A program made the translations under genes and the position numbers. This document shows positions 43,458 to 54,296 of a DNA stretch of 64,000 nt, one piece after another. Source of the DNA: Gonapodya prolifera JEL478 (taxonomy: Eukaryota > Monoblepharomycota > Monoblepharidomycetes > Monoblepharidales > Gonapodyaceae); assembly GCA_001574975.1 (NCBI GenBank), contig KQ965754.1:242098-306097 (forward strand). Direction: 5' to 3'. The notes beneath the pieces were generated by a model. That model saw only the letters and a list, made by a program, of their open reading frames with translations. It did no database searches and was not told the origin of the DNA. Numbering within the stretch: position 1 is the first letter of the stretch; the number at the start of each line of letters is the position of its first letter.

Positions 43458-46400
43458 ATGTCTCCCGTCCACTTCACGCCCTTCTCCATCCTCCTGCTCT
43501 TCTTCATCTTCCTTCCCACACTCGCCACGTCACACTTCCACTACTCCCAAGTCTACCGCCCATCGTCGTCGCCCCTCGCCTCTACCGGCGCACTCAACGA
43601 CCGCGACCACGTGAAGCAGGTTTTCGTCGTGTGGAGCTGGCATTTAGATCTGGGATTTACCATTTCGAACAGGGATGGGTTCAGTAGGACGGATAACGCC
43701 GCGTCTGGTGGGTGCGGCTCAAAGACATCGGCGTTAAGAGCTCAAGCGACTTCCTTCCATTTTTTTTTTTTTGTTTGTTTTGCGGCACGACACAGTCGTT
43801 GATCGTTATTTTACAAAGTACTTTGCGGACGCAATCGGTATGCTCTCACTCTTCCAGCGTCATCCTCAAAATCATCACATGGGATCACCAATTCAAAAGA
43901 AGCGTCTCGTAAAGTCTACGAAACAAGTAACGGCACCGAAAAGTACATTTACACCACTCACGCATGGCTGTTGTCTATGTACTTGGACGAATGTCCGCCG
44001 AATGCCCGGTTTAAGTGCCCGACAGAGGAGGAGAAGCGGATCGTTGTAGAGGCGATCCGCAGGTGAGCATTGAGGTCTCCGGAGCGCTTTTCCATTCCCA
44101 CATTACAGCACCGTAAACGTGGCGCGAATGCTTTCCTAGAGGTGACCTCACATACCACGCCTTCCCCTTCAACACCCAAATCGAATACGGTAGCGCCGAC
44201 CTCGCCCGCTCCGCACTCCAGCTCACGCGCCACATCGACGACCTCATCGCTTCCTACCCCAACACTGCATCTCCCAACCGCAACCGCCGCAAGACCGTCG
44301 TGTCCCAGCGAGACGTCCCCGGGATGACTCAGGCAGCCATTCCCATCCTGACGTCCGAGGGCGTCCGCGCAGTCTCGTTTGGGTGCAATGCGGCGTCTGC
44401 TCCCGTCGGCGTGCCGCATAATAGGCCGTTCATGTGGCGGAATGACGGGACGGGGGATGAGGTGCTGGCGATGTACAATGACGGGGGGTACGGATGGGAA
44501 ATGGATCCGGTGAAGCATTTGTTCTATCTGCCAACGGATGCCGTCAATAGAACAAGTGGAGTGGTGCCGGAGAGACCTTGTCCGTATGGGGCAATTTTTG
44601 CCTGGTGGGCGTGGGATAAGTGAGTGCTCGCGCTTCATCAATCTGAGCTTTTGTCGATCGTAACTCCTCACCTGACAGTGCAGGCCCATTCCCCGTCGAG
44701 GACATCCACACCTACTATGCTCAATTCCGTGACACCTACCCACACGCCGAATTCACGGGGGCGACCCTCGAAGATGTCGCCGACGCTTTCTTTTCTCCCG
44801 AGTGCCGACCCCTCCTCGAAACCATCGAGGGCGAGATGGGCGACTCGTGGATCTACGGCGTTGCGTCGGATCCGTACAAGACGGGCGCGTTCAGAGCCCT
44901 CATGAGGGCTCGGGAGGAGTGTGGGAGAGACCCGGAGTGTGAGGAAAGGCCGCGGTATATGGGTGTGGAGAGACCATGGGGGAATTTCTCGAGGTGGTTG
45001 TTGAAAGGGATGGAGCATACGTGGTAAGTCACTTTGCAATCCCGTACAAACTGATGGGTTAAATGTGGGTTTGGATGCTTCAGGGGGGGTTCCTACATCG
45101 AATATCTCGGCGTGCCCGAGTACCTGACGACATGGACACCCCCGCTGTTTCGCCACCACCAATTCCTTCACCAAAGCTTTCGAGAAATCGCCGGGACGTG
45201 GCAGGAGCAGAGATACTGGTGAGCGCCAGCTTCACTTCTATGCACGACGGGTACCCATAGTGCGATCCACTCGCGCTCGTTCAGGGCGCTGGAGTATGCC
45301 GTCCAAGCGCTCGAAGTTGGAGGACATGCTCTGGCTCGGAGGGCTCGCGCAGCTGTGGAGGAATGGTGGCTCTCCGAGACTCACTCGCTGGAACCCGCGT
45401 CCAAAAGGGGATCTGGTGGCACCAACTTTCGGGAGCAGGATTCTCACTATATCCGCCCACGTCAGGCAGTCAGCGATACGGACGACGGTCGTGAGCTGCT
45501 CCCCGAGTCGGTGAGGCGAAAGTACCCCATCCACGTTGAGCCCGGCGAGATCGTTCGCTCGCACGTTCTGGCAAAGGCGGAGGAACCCATGTGGGAGATC
45601 AGCTTTGGCACATCTGGTGCCATAAGAAGGCTTGTGTTCATGACAATGGACGAGGATAAGATAAACTCTGTCGTATTGGCTGCTCGTGGGTGTTTGACGA
45701 TTTTTCAATTAATGGGATTCTTCTAATTCGGGGACGACTTTCACTATAAAGCCCAAAGACGACTGTTTGACTTAGAGTATAGGGTCTATGATCAAGCGGA
45801 GTTTGATGATTTTGGGAGGGATTACAGGTGAGGCCATGTGAATCTGTAAAATTCACTGACGTGCTTGATATGAGGGTGCTCATTATTTCCATCAGCTACC
45901 TCTATGTTTCTGGATACGGTAGGTCGTCCACTGGTCTCCTATAGAATTCCGATGTACCCATTACCGACGTACTCCGAATCAGACCTCTCCAAACAAGGTC
46001 TGCCCTCGAAGAAGCTAGCCGTGTTTCCACACGTCCACACCCGCGGGATTTGGTGGGACGGTGCTGCCTCTTTTGTTGTGATCGCGGAGTTTCCAAGCGA
46101 TACAACCGTGGATCAAACGGGGACTTACGGTAAGTACTAGTCGCCGAACAAGGTAATGGCTTGTGCCTCTCATTTGCATTTGCTATGACGTAACAAACAT
46201 ACAGGTGCTCCTCGAGGTCTTGTTTATGAGTACGTCGTGATCCCAAGTGACTATGGGGTACAACTGTCGTTGAAGTGGAAGAACAAACTGGCGACACGAA
46301 TACCTGAATCCATCTCGCTCATCTTCGATCCCCCTTTCGTCGACAATTCTGCAACATCAGACTCACTTCTAGTGGATGTATCTCAGTCGCGTGATATGGA

Positions 46401-46862
46401 CAGGATCCCCAACTCCAGCTCGCCTCCCGCTGCATGGATAGTTGAAAAGCTCGACCAACCCATCGATACATCCCGAGTCCTTTTCAACGGCAGTCAGAAC
46501 GTCCACGCTACTTTCCGAGGGTTCGGACTCCCTGGCGCAATTTGGGTAGAGCCGGAGGACGCGGCCCTTGTTGTGATTGGAGGAACTTCAGCGTTTCCTA
46601 GACGGATTCGGGAGGCCGTGAGACAGGATACAGGTGCATCTGTTTCTCTTTTCAATAATCTTTGGGGGACGAATTACCTACAAGTAAGTGCCTCTCAGTC
46701 CATTGGAGAACCGCCCCGATTCACATCAGGACCTATAAACTTTACGACACGCAGTGGTTTCCCATTGAAGTTCCGTCGAATGCGTCTGGGAGTGGCGTGT
46801 GGCGCTTCTCGGTGCGGTGGTGGGGAGAGCATTCTCCGGAGTGGAAGGGAACGAGGACGTGA
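43458..46862 (+). CDS. Secreted DUF5054 protein (GH38-like alpha-mannosidase fold)
   Basis: Signal peptide at Met 43458 (FTPFSILLLFFIFLPTLATS). Exons in order: HVKQVFVVWSWHLDLGFTIS, the family's H-x-D motif that in GH38 enzymes binds zinc; VIDRYFTKYFADAIG; YTTHAWLLSMYLDECPP; EEEKRIVVEAIRR; GDLTYHAFPFNTQIEYGSAD; SQRDVPGMTQAAIPILTSEG; VSFGCNAASAPVGVPHNRPF then MWRNDGTGDEVLAMY; HTYYAQFRDTYPHAEFTGAT; EGEMGDSWIYGVASDPYKTG; a WGNFSRWLLKGMEHTW region; MWEISFGTSGAIRRLVF; YDQAEFDDFGRDY; SKQGLPSKKLAVFPHVHTRG; YEYVVIPSDYG; and the C-terminal LYDTQWFPIEVPSNASGSGV, ending TGA 46862. At least nine introns. Likely an extracellular or vacuolar glycosidase-like protein; substrate unknown. Confidence 0.88.
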
Positions 46863-47070
46863 AAATCGGTTGCATTGTGATTCTGCGAAGACACCTCCTA
46901 TCAAACATACTATCTCATTTGAAGTGCATCTACATCCTAATACATAATCGACGGCGAACTCACGTTTTACAGTTTCCCCATCCCTTAACCGGTTGAATAT
47001 TCATCCGCATCGGTGGAGCGGACAAGGGCGGACACACCGAAAAACATTTCACTCTGATTCCCGCGCAACG

Positions 47071-47886
47071 ATGGCATCGCCCAGCGACTTCCTTCTCTAC
47101 GACACTCCGCTGCCCGCGCCGAATCCGCGCCGCGTGCACATCTTTCTGCGCGAGAAGGGCATTGCGATTCCCAGTCACCGACTCAATCTGCAGAAGGTGC
47201 AGCAGAAAACACCAGAGCACTTCAAGAGAAACATTCTCGGACAGGTGAGTCTGCGCTATGCTGCACGCCAAGTCTGTCGCAAGCAATTGAACCGTCCATC
47301 GGCGATTCAGGTTCCGGTCCTCCGACTTCCGAACGGCGCTCACATTTCTGAAACCGTCCCCATCTGCGAGTACCTGGAGTCGCAATTCAGTGACGCAAAG
47401 TATCCCAAACTGTTCGGAGCCACTCCATACGCCAATGCCATCATCCACCAGTGGATTCGCAGGATCGAACAGCGAATCACAATGCACGTCGGCCAGGTGT
47501 GGATTAACAGCCACCCGGCCACAAAGGTCGTTTCTGACAGGATGGGCATGAAGCGCTTCGCGGACTTTGGCGAGGAGAGCAAGGCGCGGTACTTGCAGCA
47601 GCTCAAATGGCTTGACAAAGTGTTCCGCACCAAGGCTGCGACAACCGCAAGCGGGGAGGTGTACGTTGCGGATCTGGACCCTCAAGAGGCTTCGACGAAG
47701 GTCGAATCCATTGGATTCTCAACGGCCGACATAGTGCTCCTCTGCCAGGTCGATTTCGGAACGGCCATTGGATTACCCATCCCGGCAGAATTGACGGCAC
47801 TCCACTCGTGGCATTCTTTGGTTTCAAAGAGGCCTAGCGTGGCGGTGGAGAATGGCGGCGCTATGAAATTAATGCCGCGACTTTGA
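47071..47886 (+). CDS. Glutathione S-transferase family protein
   Basis: Exons 47071-47244 and 47311-47886 join in phase 0 to 249 residues. The N-terminal thioredoxin fold contains LLYDTPLPAPNPRRVHIFLR then EKGIAIPSHRLNLQKVQQKT, VPVLRLPNGAHISETVPICE (the cis-Pro VP and the glutathione-binding ES/ET motif) and YLE. The helical C-domain contains PKLFGATPYANAIIHQWIRR, ARYLQQLKWLDKVF, FSTADIVLLCQVDFGTAIGL and LHSWHSLVSKRPSVAVENGG. The catalytic residue is not a clear Tyr or Ser; the P-N-P-R-R start is common in fungal and bacterial GSTs of theta/Ure2 type. A decayed copy lies at 39.4 kb. Confidence 0.92.
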   Translation: MASPSDFLLYDTPLPAPNPRRVHIFLREKGIAIPSHRLNLQKVQQKTPEHFKRNILGQVSLRYAARQVCRKQLNRPSAIQVPVLRLPNGAHISETVPICEYLESQFSDAKYPKLFGATPYANAIIHQWIRRIEQRITMHVGQVWINSHPATKVVSDRMGMKRFADFGEESKARYLQQLKWLDKVFRTKAATTASGEVYVADLDPQEASTKVESIGFSTADIVLLCQVDFGTAIGLPIPAELTALHSWHSLVSKRPSVAVENGGAMKLMPRL

Positions 47887-48129
47887 AGTTTACGTTATTC
47901 GAGGATAATCAGAGGTTGACGTAATAGTACAGTGACTTGAAAACAAAATACAAAAGCGAGTCCGAGATAAATGTGTCTGTAGCGGGCTACGCTTTGAAGC
48001 GCACTTAAACATAAACTTTGTCAATAATCGTGAAGACAGATATACCGAGCGGTTGTACCGTACTCAAAACAAACCCTAATTTTTTGCCCGTGACACACTC
48101 ATGCACAACCCATCACACCATCACACAAC

Positions 48130-51080
48130 CATCAAAGCGCGAGATTCCGTAAGTCTCATATTTGTGTCTGGCAATATTATTTTGGGTGCAGCTGTGCTAG
48201 ACTGTCGAGTATCTGCTCCGTACCACCTCAACAATCGTGCCATTGCCAGGTCTTCAAAATTGACTCCCGGTGCACTTACTTCCTCGAAAGAGGTGCACAC
48301 GTATGCGAAGAGGTTTTTTCGGGCGGTCTGGTGTGATAGAGCACCTGATTGCCACCCAACATTGGAGAGGACATCGAACTCTTTCGACGCCTCCACGCTC
48401 TACACTCACCCATTTCTTGCTACAAAACATGCACATTTTTTATTTTGACGTCGTCTCACCGGCTCCGATTTCAACGCCAAGTTGAGTGCTGGCGGCGAGC
48501 TGACGTCACGTCTGGTAGCCATCTGCATGAGCAGTTTGACAGGAGAATCGTATCCGCATCAGCGAGGTAAACAAATTATGCATTTGAGCAAGCTCATTTG
48601 ATTCGAAAATTTTCTTTCTGTGATGGGGTCCCCCAAATCTTTCACAGTTGCCGACGACATTAGGCACCATTGATACGAGCGACATGTGTGAATCTGGCTA
48701 ACTTTTTTTGGTGGAACTATGGATGTTGTGAGTTCATGAATTTGTACGCATTCTCCGCTAGAAGTCCACCAAACTTCAGAATGTATCGACTCATAGTGGG
48801 CGTGCTTCTCTGAGAAACGGATGTATTATACTCGACATGATTTTTTTCTTCAGACTTTTTTCCCTTGTCTCCAAACACGGCTCACTAGACGTGCCTTTTC
48901 AGTCGTTGCAACCTGGAGCACTTTCTTTTCGACCTCTTCGCACCCACACCAACGATCTTTAAGACTCTGGGTGCCTGACGTCAACACGTTCGTATGGACA
49001 AGAAGAGGGTGACTACTTCTTCGGCAACAAAAGCTATCCCGATGTGTGCACCTGATGTTTTAGCTCTGTCACAATAATTCAAACTGCCAAATGCATGTAC
49101 CAAATGACGAGCCACATAATATATTCTATCTGGCAAACACTCATGCAAATTGCAAAATCCCCCACAGTTACCATCAATAGTGCAGACTCCGCGAGTCACA
49201 GGTTTGCGTCTAGCAATTTTCTTTGGGGTGGACCCGCAGCTGGACCCTCGAGTTTCTGATCTGTTCCATCACCAAACTCGTAGCATGCACCTGTCGGTCT
49301 TCAGTGTAACAACTAGCTGTATGGTTTCTTTTCGAAAGAGGTACAGACGTATGCCAAGAAGAATTTTGGGGCAATTTTGCGACAGTGCACCTGACCGCCG
49401 GTCACCGCCCACGATCAATTCCAATGATGACCCTCTTTCGACATCTCCACATAATACACTCACTCATTTTTGTCACTGCACGTGCGCTACTTATATTTCG
49501 ACGTCGGCTCACCCGCTCCACGTTTCTCGCGTGTTGGCTGTGAGCTGACGTTACTCCTGTTCGCTTCTGGTTTTCTCTGACAGAACGAAGGCGGCACCTC
49601 ACACGCAAGGTAGACACATCACGTCTTTTTTTAAAATTGAACTTGCCTGGTACTGAATTCGTTTTCCTTTGTCAATCAAAACCGAAGATAAGTTGCCAAT
49701 GATATAAGGCACCTTCGTTTTACCACATACTGCGAGTCGCATACGTTTGTATGGATTTTTTTTGATTTTTTTTTGGATGGAGTTGTGTTGGACCGTGTCA
49801 TGTCTGCTTGACTCCGCAATAAAAGAATTCCTTTTTCGTGTGACTCCGTGATACCTGCGTCTTCGAAATATTGCGGAAGTATACCAAGAACTTTTTCTGG
49901 TGGCAAAATTCTACTCCAATTCACGCGGATGAGCGGATGAAACAACTTCTTTCGACACATTCTCCACACTAGACATGCCCCTTCTCTGATTTTGACGTCT
50001 GCTCACCTGCTCCAAGCACTGACTCCCCTTCAGGACTGGTTGTGATATGACGTCACGCCTGTTCAAGGTTTTATGTGCCAGGTAAAAGGATTCACCTTGT
50101 CGCGGTACATCATGTAATCAAGAATGCACTTTGCACTGCACTAAAGATTTGTTTTGCGTGATGCCCGGCCCACGGCCAAATCATTCCAAAAAAAAAAACA
50201 GATTCAGCAATATTCAAGTACCATTGATGTCCAAAGTGCGAGCCACATAATTTGCACGTAAACTTTCTTTGGGTGGTGAAGCGTTGCTGGACACTCACGT
50301 TACGTCTGCTCGCCTCTACCAACGGGATATCGTGCCTTTTTACAAACTACATAATGTAGCAACTCGCTGTAGCATAGCTTCTTTGAATTAGATGTGCCAT
50401 GTGGGCATGTACCTGAAACCAATTATCAACAAGGACTTTTTGTTGCCAACGGCGACCATGTGGTTAGCTTCTCGTCACCATCACCAAAACACCTGACCGA
50501 ATGCCTGATCTCACCACCTCTGCACACTGCAGACGCGTGAATTTCGATAATTGAACGTGCGCTGCATTTTCCAACATCTGCTTGCGTGCTGACGTCATGA
50601 ACTCCACCCTCCGCTGCTGCGTCCTCACAGAAAAAGATGCCCCCTTCAACGCAGTCAACAAATCTGTGTATATATTTGCGATTTTTCTTTTCGGTGAAGC
50701 TGCGCTGGACAGTCGCAGATCTGCTCGGTTCCACGACCGAAGTCGCGCGCCACAAGGTATCTCGTAATTCGCTTGTAGTAGCTTCCTATACTACGGACAC
50801 TGTTTTTTGGGGGAAAATAGAGCACCTGATGGCCACGCAAAGCACTAACGGTGAATGAAAGGCGCCTCTTTCGACGTTTCTGAACACCGGACATTCCGTT
50901 CTTGTCACGGCACATCCGCTACTTTACTTTCGACATCAGTTCTTCCGCTTTAATCTCAAACTCTCCAGTCCTGGGTGCGAGCTGACGTCACGCCTGTTTT
51001 ACCCTTCGAGCTGGCAGGGAAAACATATCCACGGTAGCACGGTGGACACCTCATAATTCAAAAATGAACTTGCTTGGCGC
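48130..51080. repeat. Palindrome-bearing repeat array 2 (six units)
   Basis: Non-coding array of the unit described in array 1. Core palindromes: 48501-48508, 48976-48983, 49546-49553 (TGACGTTA), 50048-50055, 50590-50597 and 50983-50990; spacings 475, 570, 502, 542 and 393. The upstream module (T-rich, then GGTG-AGCTGTGCTGGACAGTCG) is recognisable at about 48178, 48708, 49220, 49770, 50268 and 50686, 270-330 bp before each palindrome. Other shared pieces are CTCTTTCGACRTYTCC with CACTCAC about 100 bp before the palindrome, and CGCCTGTTC just after it. The short open frames inside are not conserved between units. Confidence 0.7.
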
Positions 51081-51210
51081 TAATGTTCTTCTTCTGTTAT
51101 AAGGTGGTCGACGTCATGATATTACAATACAGAGAGTACAAGTAGAAAAGTTAACGGAATACCGACGTAATAGCACGTGACAAAACTGAACTAATAACGT
51201 CAGTTACATC

Positions 51211-53432
51211 CTAATCCTCGGTCGCCGTAAACCAAGTCTCGTCCTCATCGCTTTCAACAGCGGGGTCCGGCTTCCGCTTCGTAGACACGTGGTACTTTCG
51301 TTTCCTCGGCGGGGGGAGTGGTGTTCGCGTTGCACTTGGCGGTCCTTCGATTGGTTTCAGGTCGGTCGCAGGAGCGGGAACTTCGAAAGCTCGTCCATTT
51401 GTCGATTTGTGGGCCAGAGGTGCGCCCGTCGGGGGTAGAGTTGCAGGGCGGGATCCGTCAACAAGTGTGAGGTCCCGAGGGCTACCAACCGCTGGCGCCA
51501 CAGACCCTTCAATCGATTCATGGTCACCCGGCAAATCAGATGTCGTTCCTGGCACAATCAAAGATCCATTCCTCAGCTTGACGTCCATTGCCGCCTCCCC
51601 GACATCTTCCCCCGCACCTGCCACCATCCCACCTTTCGGGCCCCCACCACTACCCGTCCTCACCACCCCCACAAACCCAACCCAGCCCTCCACAGCCCTC
51701 CTCACCTCGTCCCACTCCCCCTCGAACCACTCCCTACGCACCTCTCCACAGCCCGCACACTTGCCCGCACCCGCACCCGCACGCACTGGATGCGCCCCCC
51801 CGAGATGTATGTGAACGAGCCGCTCGGCCCTATGCGCCAGCCGGCACTGCAAGCCCGGGTGTGGCGTCGTGATGTGGCCGGGGGAGTGCGGGAAGACGGC
51901 GATGAGGGTGAGGGGGTGGTTGCAGTGGTGGGACCATTGGGTGAGGTAGCGGTGGGGGTGGAGGGAGCGGCCGATTTTTAGGAGGTGGGTGGGTGGGGAG
52001 GAAGAGGGAGTGGAAGAGGGAGAGGGGGAAGAAGAGGAAGAGCTGATGGTGGGTGGGGATTCGGAGTATATGCGGTATGCGTACAAGTACCCGCCTTCGT
52101 CGGCGGCGGAAACGGGTCGCAGGAGCTCGGTGCGGAGGAGGTGGGCGGTTTGGGCGGGGAGGGATGTGCCGAAGGATGAGAGGAAGGCTTTTAGCGAGGT
52201 AAAGTTGGGTTGAGCGTTCTTGGGTGCTCTAACTTTTTGACTGCAGAGAACTCACCTTCAGCGTCCCCCCCAGGATCCCCCATCGCTCTCGGCGCCTCCA
52301 GGTCCACGGCGAGCTCTTCCTCATTCAACGCCTCGTCAAGTTGCTCGGCTCGATGCTGGTGGCACAACACCCCTGCGCCTTCACCTTCGCCTGACTCCCC
52401 ACTCCCACTCCCACGCTCGTCTGCTCCTGCGCCGCCCTTCCGCACGATCCTCGTACACCGCTCACCCGTACGTCGCGTACGTGCCGTGCACTGATACGAC
52501 CCCGCAGGGAGGGATATGGAGGCGGATGCGCTGGCGGTGCGAGCAGGTGCGACGACGTAGGGACCGGCTCGAGGGGTGCTGGGAACTCGGGGTGGTGAAA
52601 TGGTGGGTGGTTTGGTTCGAAGGGGGTCTGCTGTTTTTGTTCGTCGAACGAGTGAGTCTTTTCGTGGCGTGGGTGAGGCTGAGACGGTGCTGGACCTTGG
52701 CTTGGACGGGGGTGCTCCTGCTCCTGCTGGAGGTTGATTCAACCCCCCATCGGGCACACGTTTCCTCGACGGCGTCCCCCCACGAGCACCGCTCAAGGGG
52801 GATGGAACCACCATTCTCGCCTGCACATGCGGCTGATTCGACCCCTCCGTCCTCGCATCGCTCTTCCTCTTCCGCGTAGTTTGGATATTACTTATCGCGA
52901 GCTTCCGAACCCGAATCGCCAGCTCCGCCAACTCGCCGTCGTCGTCGTCCTCGCTGCTGGAAACGACGATGGTTTCGTTTTCTTTATCCTTTGTCGGATT
53001 CGAATGGTCTTTGGGCAGGTAAGCCTTGGAGTACCCTCGAGGCGGTATAACGGCAGGCTTTCCATCCGCCTCCTCCGAGTCAGAATCGTCCGCCCCACCC
53101 TGGCGATGTCCTCTTCCCGCCGTCAGAATCGCGTCCACTTTAACGTTCGTCCCACCATCACCGCCCGCCACCGCCAGCGAATCCGCGAACGTGATTCCCT
53201 GGTGCACGTGCAGGTGGCAGTACTTTGGCGACGGTCCCCTCGCCACCGCCCGTCTGCATGGCTGCCCTGTGGCTGAGTATCCGATGCACGTGACTCGCTG
53301 GCCGGGTGCGAAGATCGGGGGTGTGCCGAGCATGAGACCGCGGGATGTTTGGAACGGGGGACCAAAGTTCTGGCTGTTTGAATTAAGCCGGTCCACACCC
53401 GTCGACGTGATACCGTCCAAGAACGAAGACAA
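51211..53432 (-). CDS. T5orf172 (GIY-YIG-like) domain protein
   Basis: Start Met 53432. The N-terminal third has a Cys/His cluster (VTCIGYSATGQPCRRAVARG then PSPKYCHLHVHQG), a disordered acidic/Ser region (SEEADG, SSSEDDDDGELAELAIRVRK) and a second cluster (YQCTARTRRTGERCTRIVRK with CHQHRAEQLDE). An intron (donor GTGAGTTC near 52255) leads to LSSFGTSLPAQTAHLLRTEL and the T5orf172 domain: GGYLYAYRIYSE, LLKIGRSLHPHRYLTQWSHH, CNHPLTLIAVFPHSPG, CRLAHRAERLVHIHLGG, KCAGCGEVRREWFEGEWDEV. The C-terminal tail is disordered and basic, then acidic (ESDEDETWFTATED), stop at 51211. The family resembles GIY-YIG nucleases and is common in fungi, where its function is mostly unknown. A Ser-repeat insertion splits the domain between YSE and LLKIG. 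Confidence 0.85.
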
Positions 53433-53479
53433 TAGAAAAGGAAAAACTACTAGCTTGATGCACTTTCTACGTGGTCAAA

Positions 53480-53900
53480 TATGATTGGATGTCCGGCAGA
53501 ATTTCAACACTCCCCCATTCGACGACATCCATGTTTTCAGTCCCTTTTCTTGTCTACAACGTTTGAGAGATTAATGAGACTTCTAATTTTCCTGAATGCT
53601 GGGTGTTTGAGCGGCTTTGTAAATATGTTGTCAATGTTATCCGTGCTAGCCACAAATTCCAGTTTTATTTCTCCATCCTTGATCAAATCACAAATCCAGC
53701 AAGTGACCATCTCCACATGCTTCGTTCTTCCATAAAGACTCCAGGTTGGTTTGCAGCATGTATGGCTCCCTGGACCCTGGTTGTCTGTCCAGATTGTGCC
53801 TGTGTCCTGTTTGTATCCCAGGTTATTCAAAATGTCACAGATGAACAACAATTTGCATCTTGCTTCCACAAGAACCTTTGTCTCTGTTTCCATTTTGGAT
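53480..53900 (-). mobile_element. Ty1/copia retrotransposon relic (RNase H end of pol)
   Basis: Minus-strand frame 53893-53537: ETETKVLVEARCKLLFICDI, WTDNQGPGSHTC, GRTKHVEMVTCWICDLIKDG, EIKLEFVASTDNIDNIFTKP, LKHPAFRKI. These match the last part of copia pol (RNase H, including the TDNQG aspartate and RTKH, and the conserved FTKPL). No integrase, reverse transcriptase or LTR is present, and CpG is scarce, so this is an old fragment. It lies just upstream of the T5orf172 gene start. Confidence 0.82.
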
Positions 53901-54296
53901 AGGGCAACCTGTGATTACTTCCTGGACAACCAAGAAACAAGTCCTCTGAGGTCACCCATTCACCAAAATAGCTTGCCGTCGTTGCTGGTCGGACTACTCA
54001 CACCATGCTTACACGCATCATACGCGCCTCTTCCTGTCACATCACGTGCGTAGCATATTTTCGCACAAGGTTTCAGCAATGCAGAAATTCGGACCAAAAG
54101 CATAAACAGTGTCTATTACAATTCAAGAAAACAGCCTGGCTAGACTAGACTCACAGCTTGCACAAACAAAAACGTGTTCCGCACCGCGGACATGACAAAC
54201 ATTGCATCTCTACACCCTACCCCCTTCCCCTGTTCCTCCCGAAGACAACAAGCCTTCCCTTTCCCCTTCACCCCCACCCCTTTATGCCCAACCCCA

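Noticed and set aside
40380-51080. CRISPR-like or LTR interpretation of the repeat arrays
   Set aside because: Units are hundreds of bases long and diverged throughout, without identical short repeats, and no TG...CA LTR ends or flanking pol sequence are seen.
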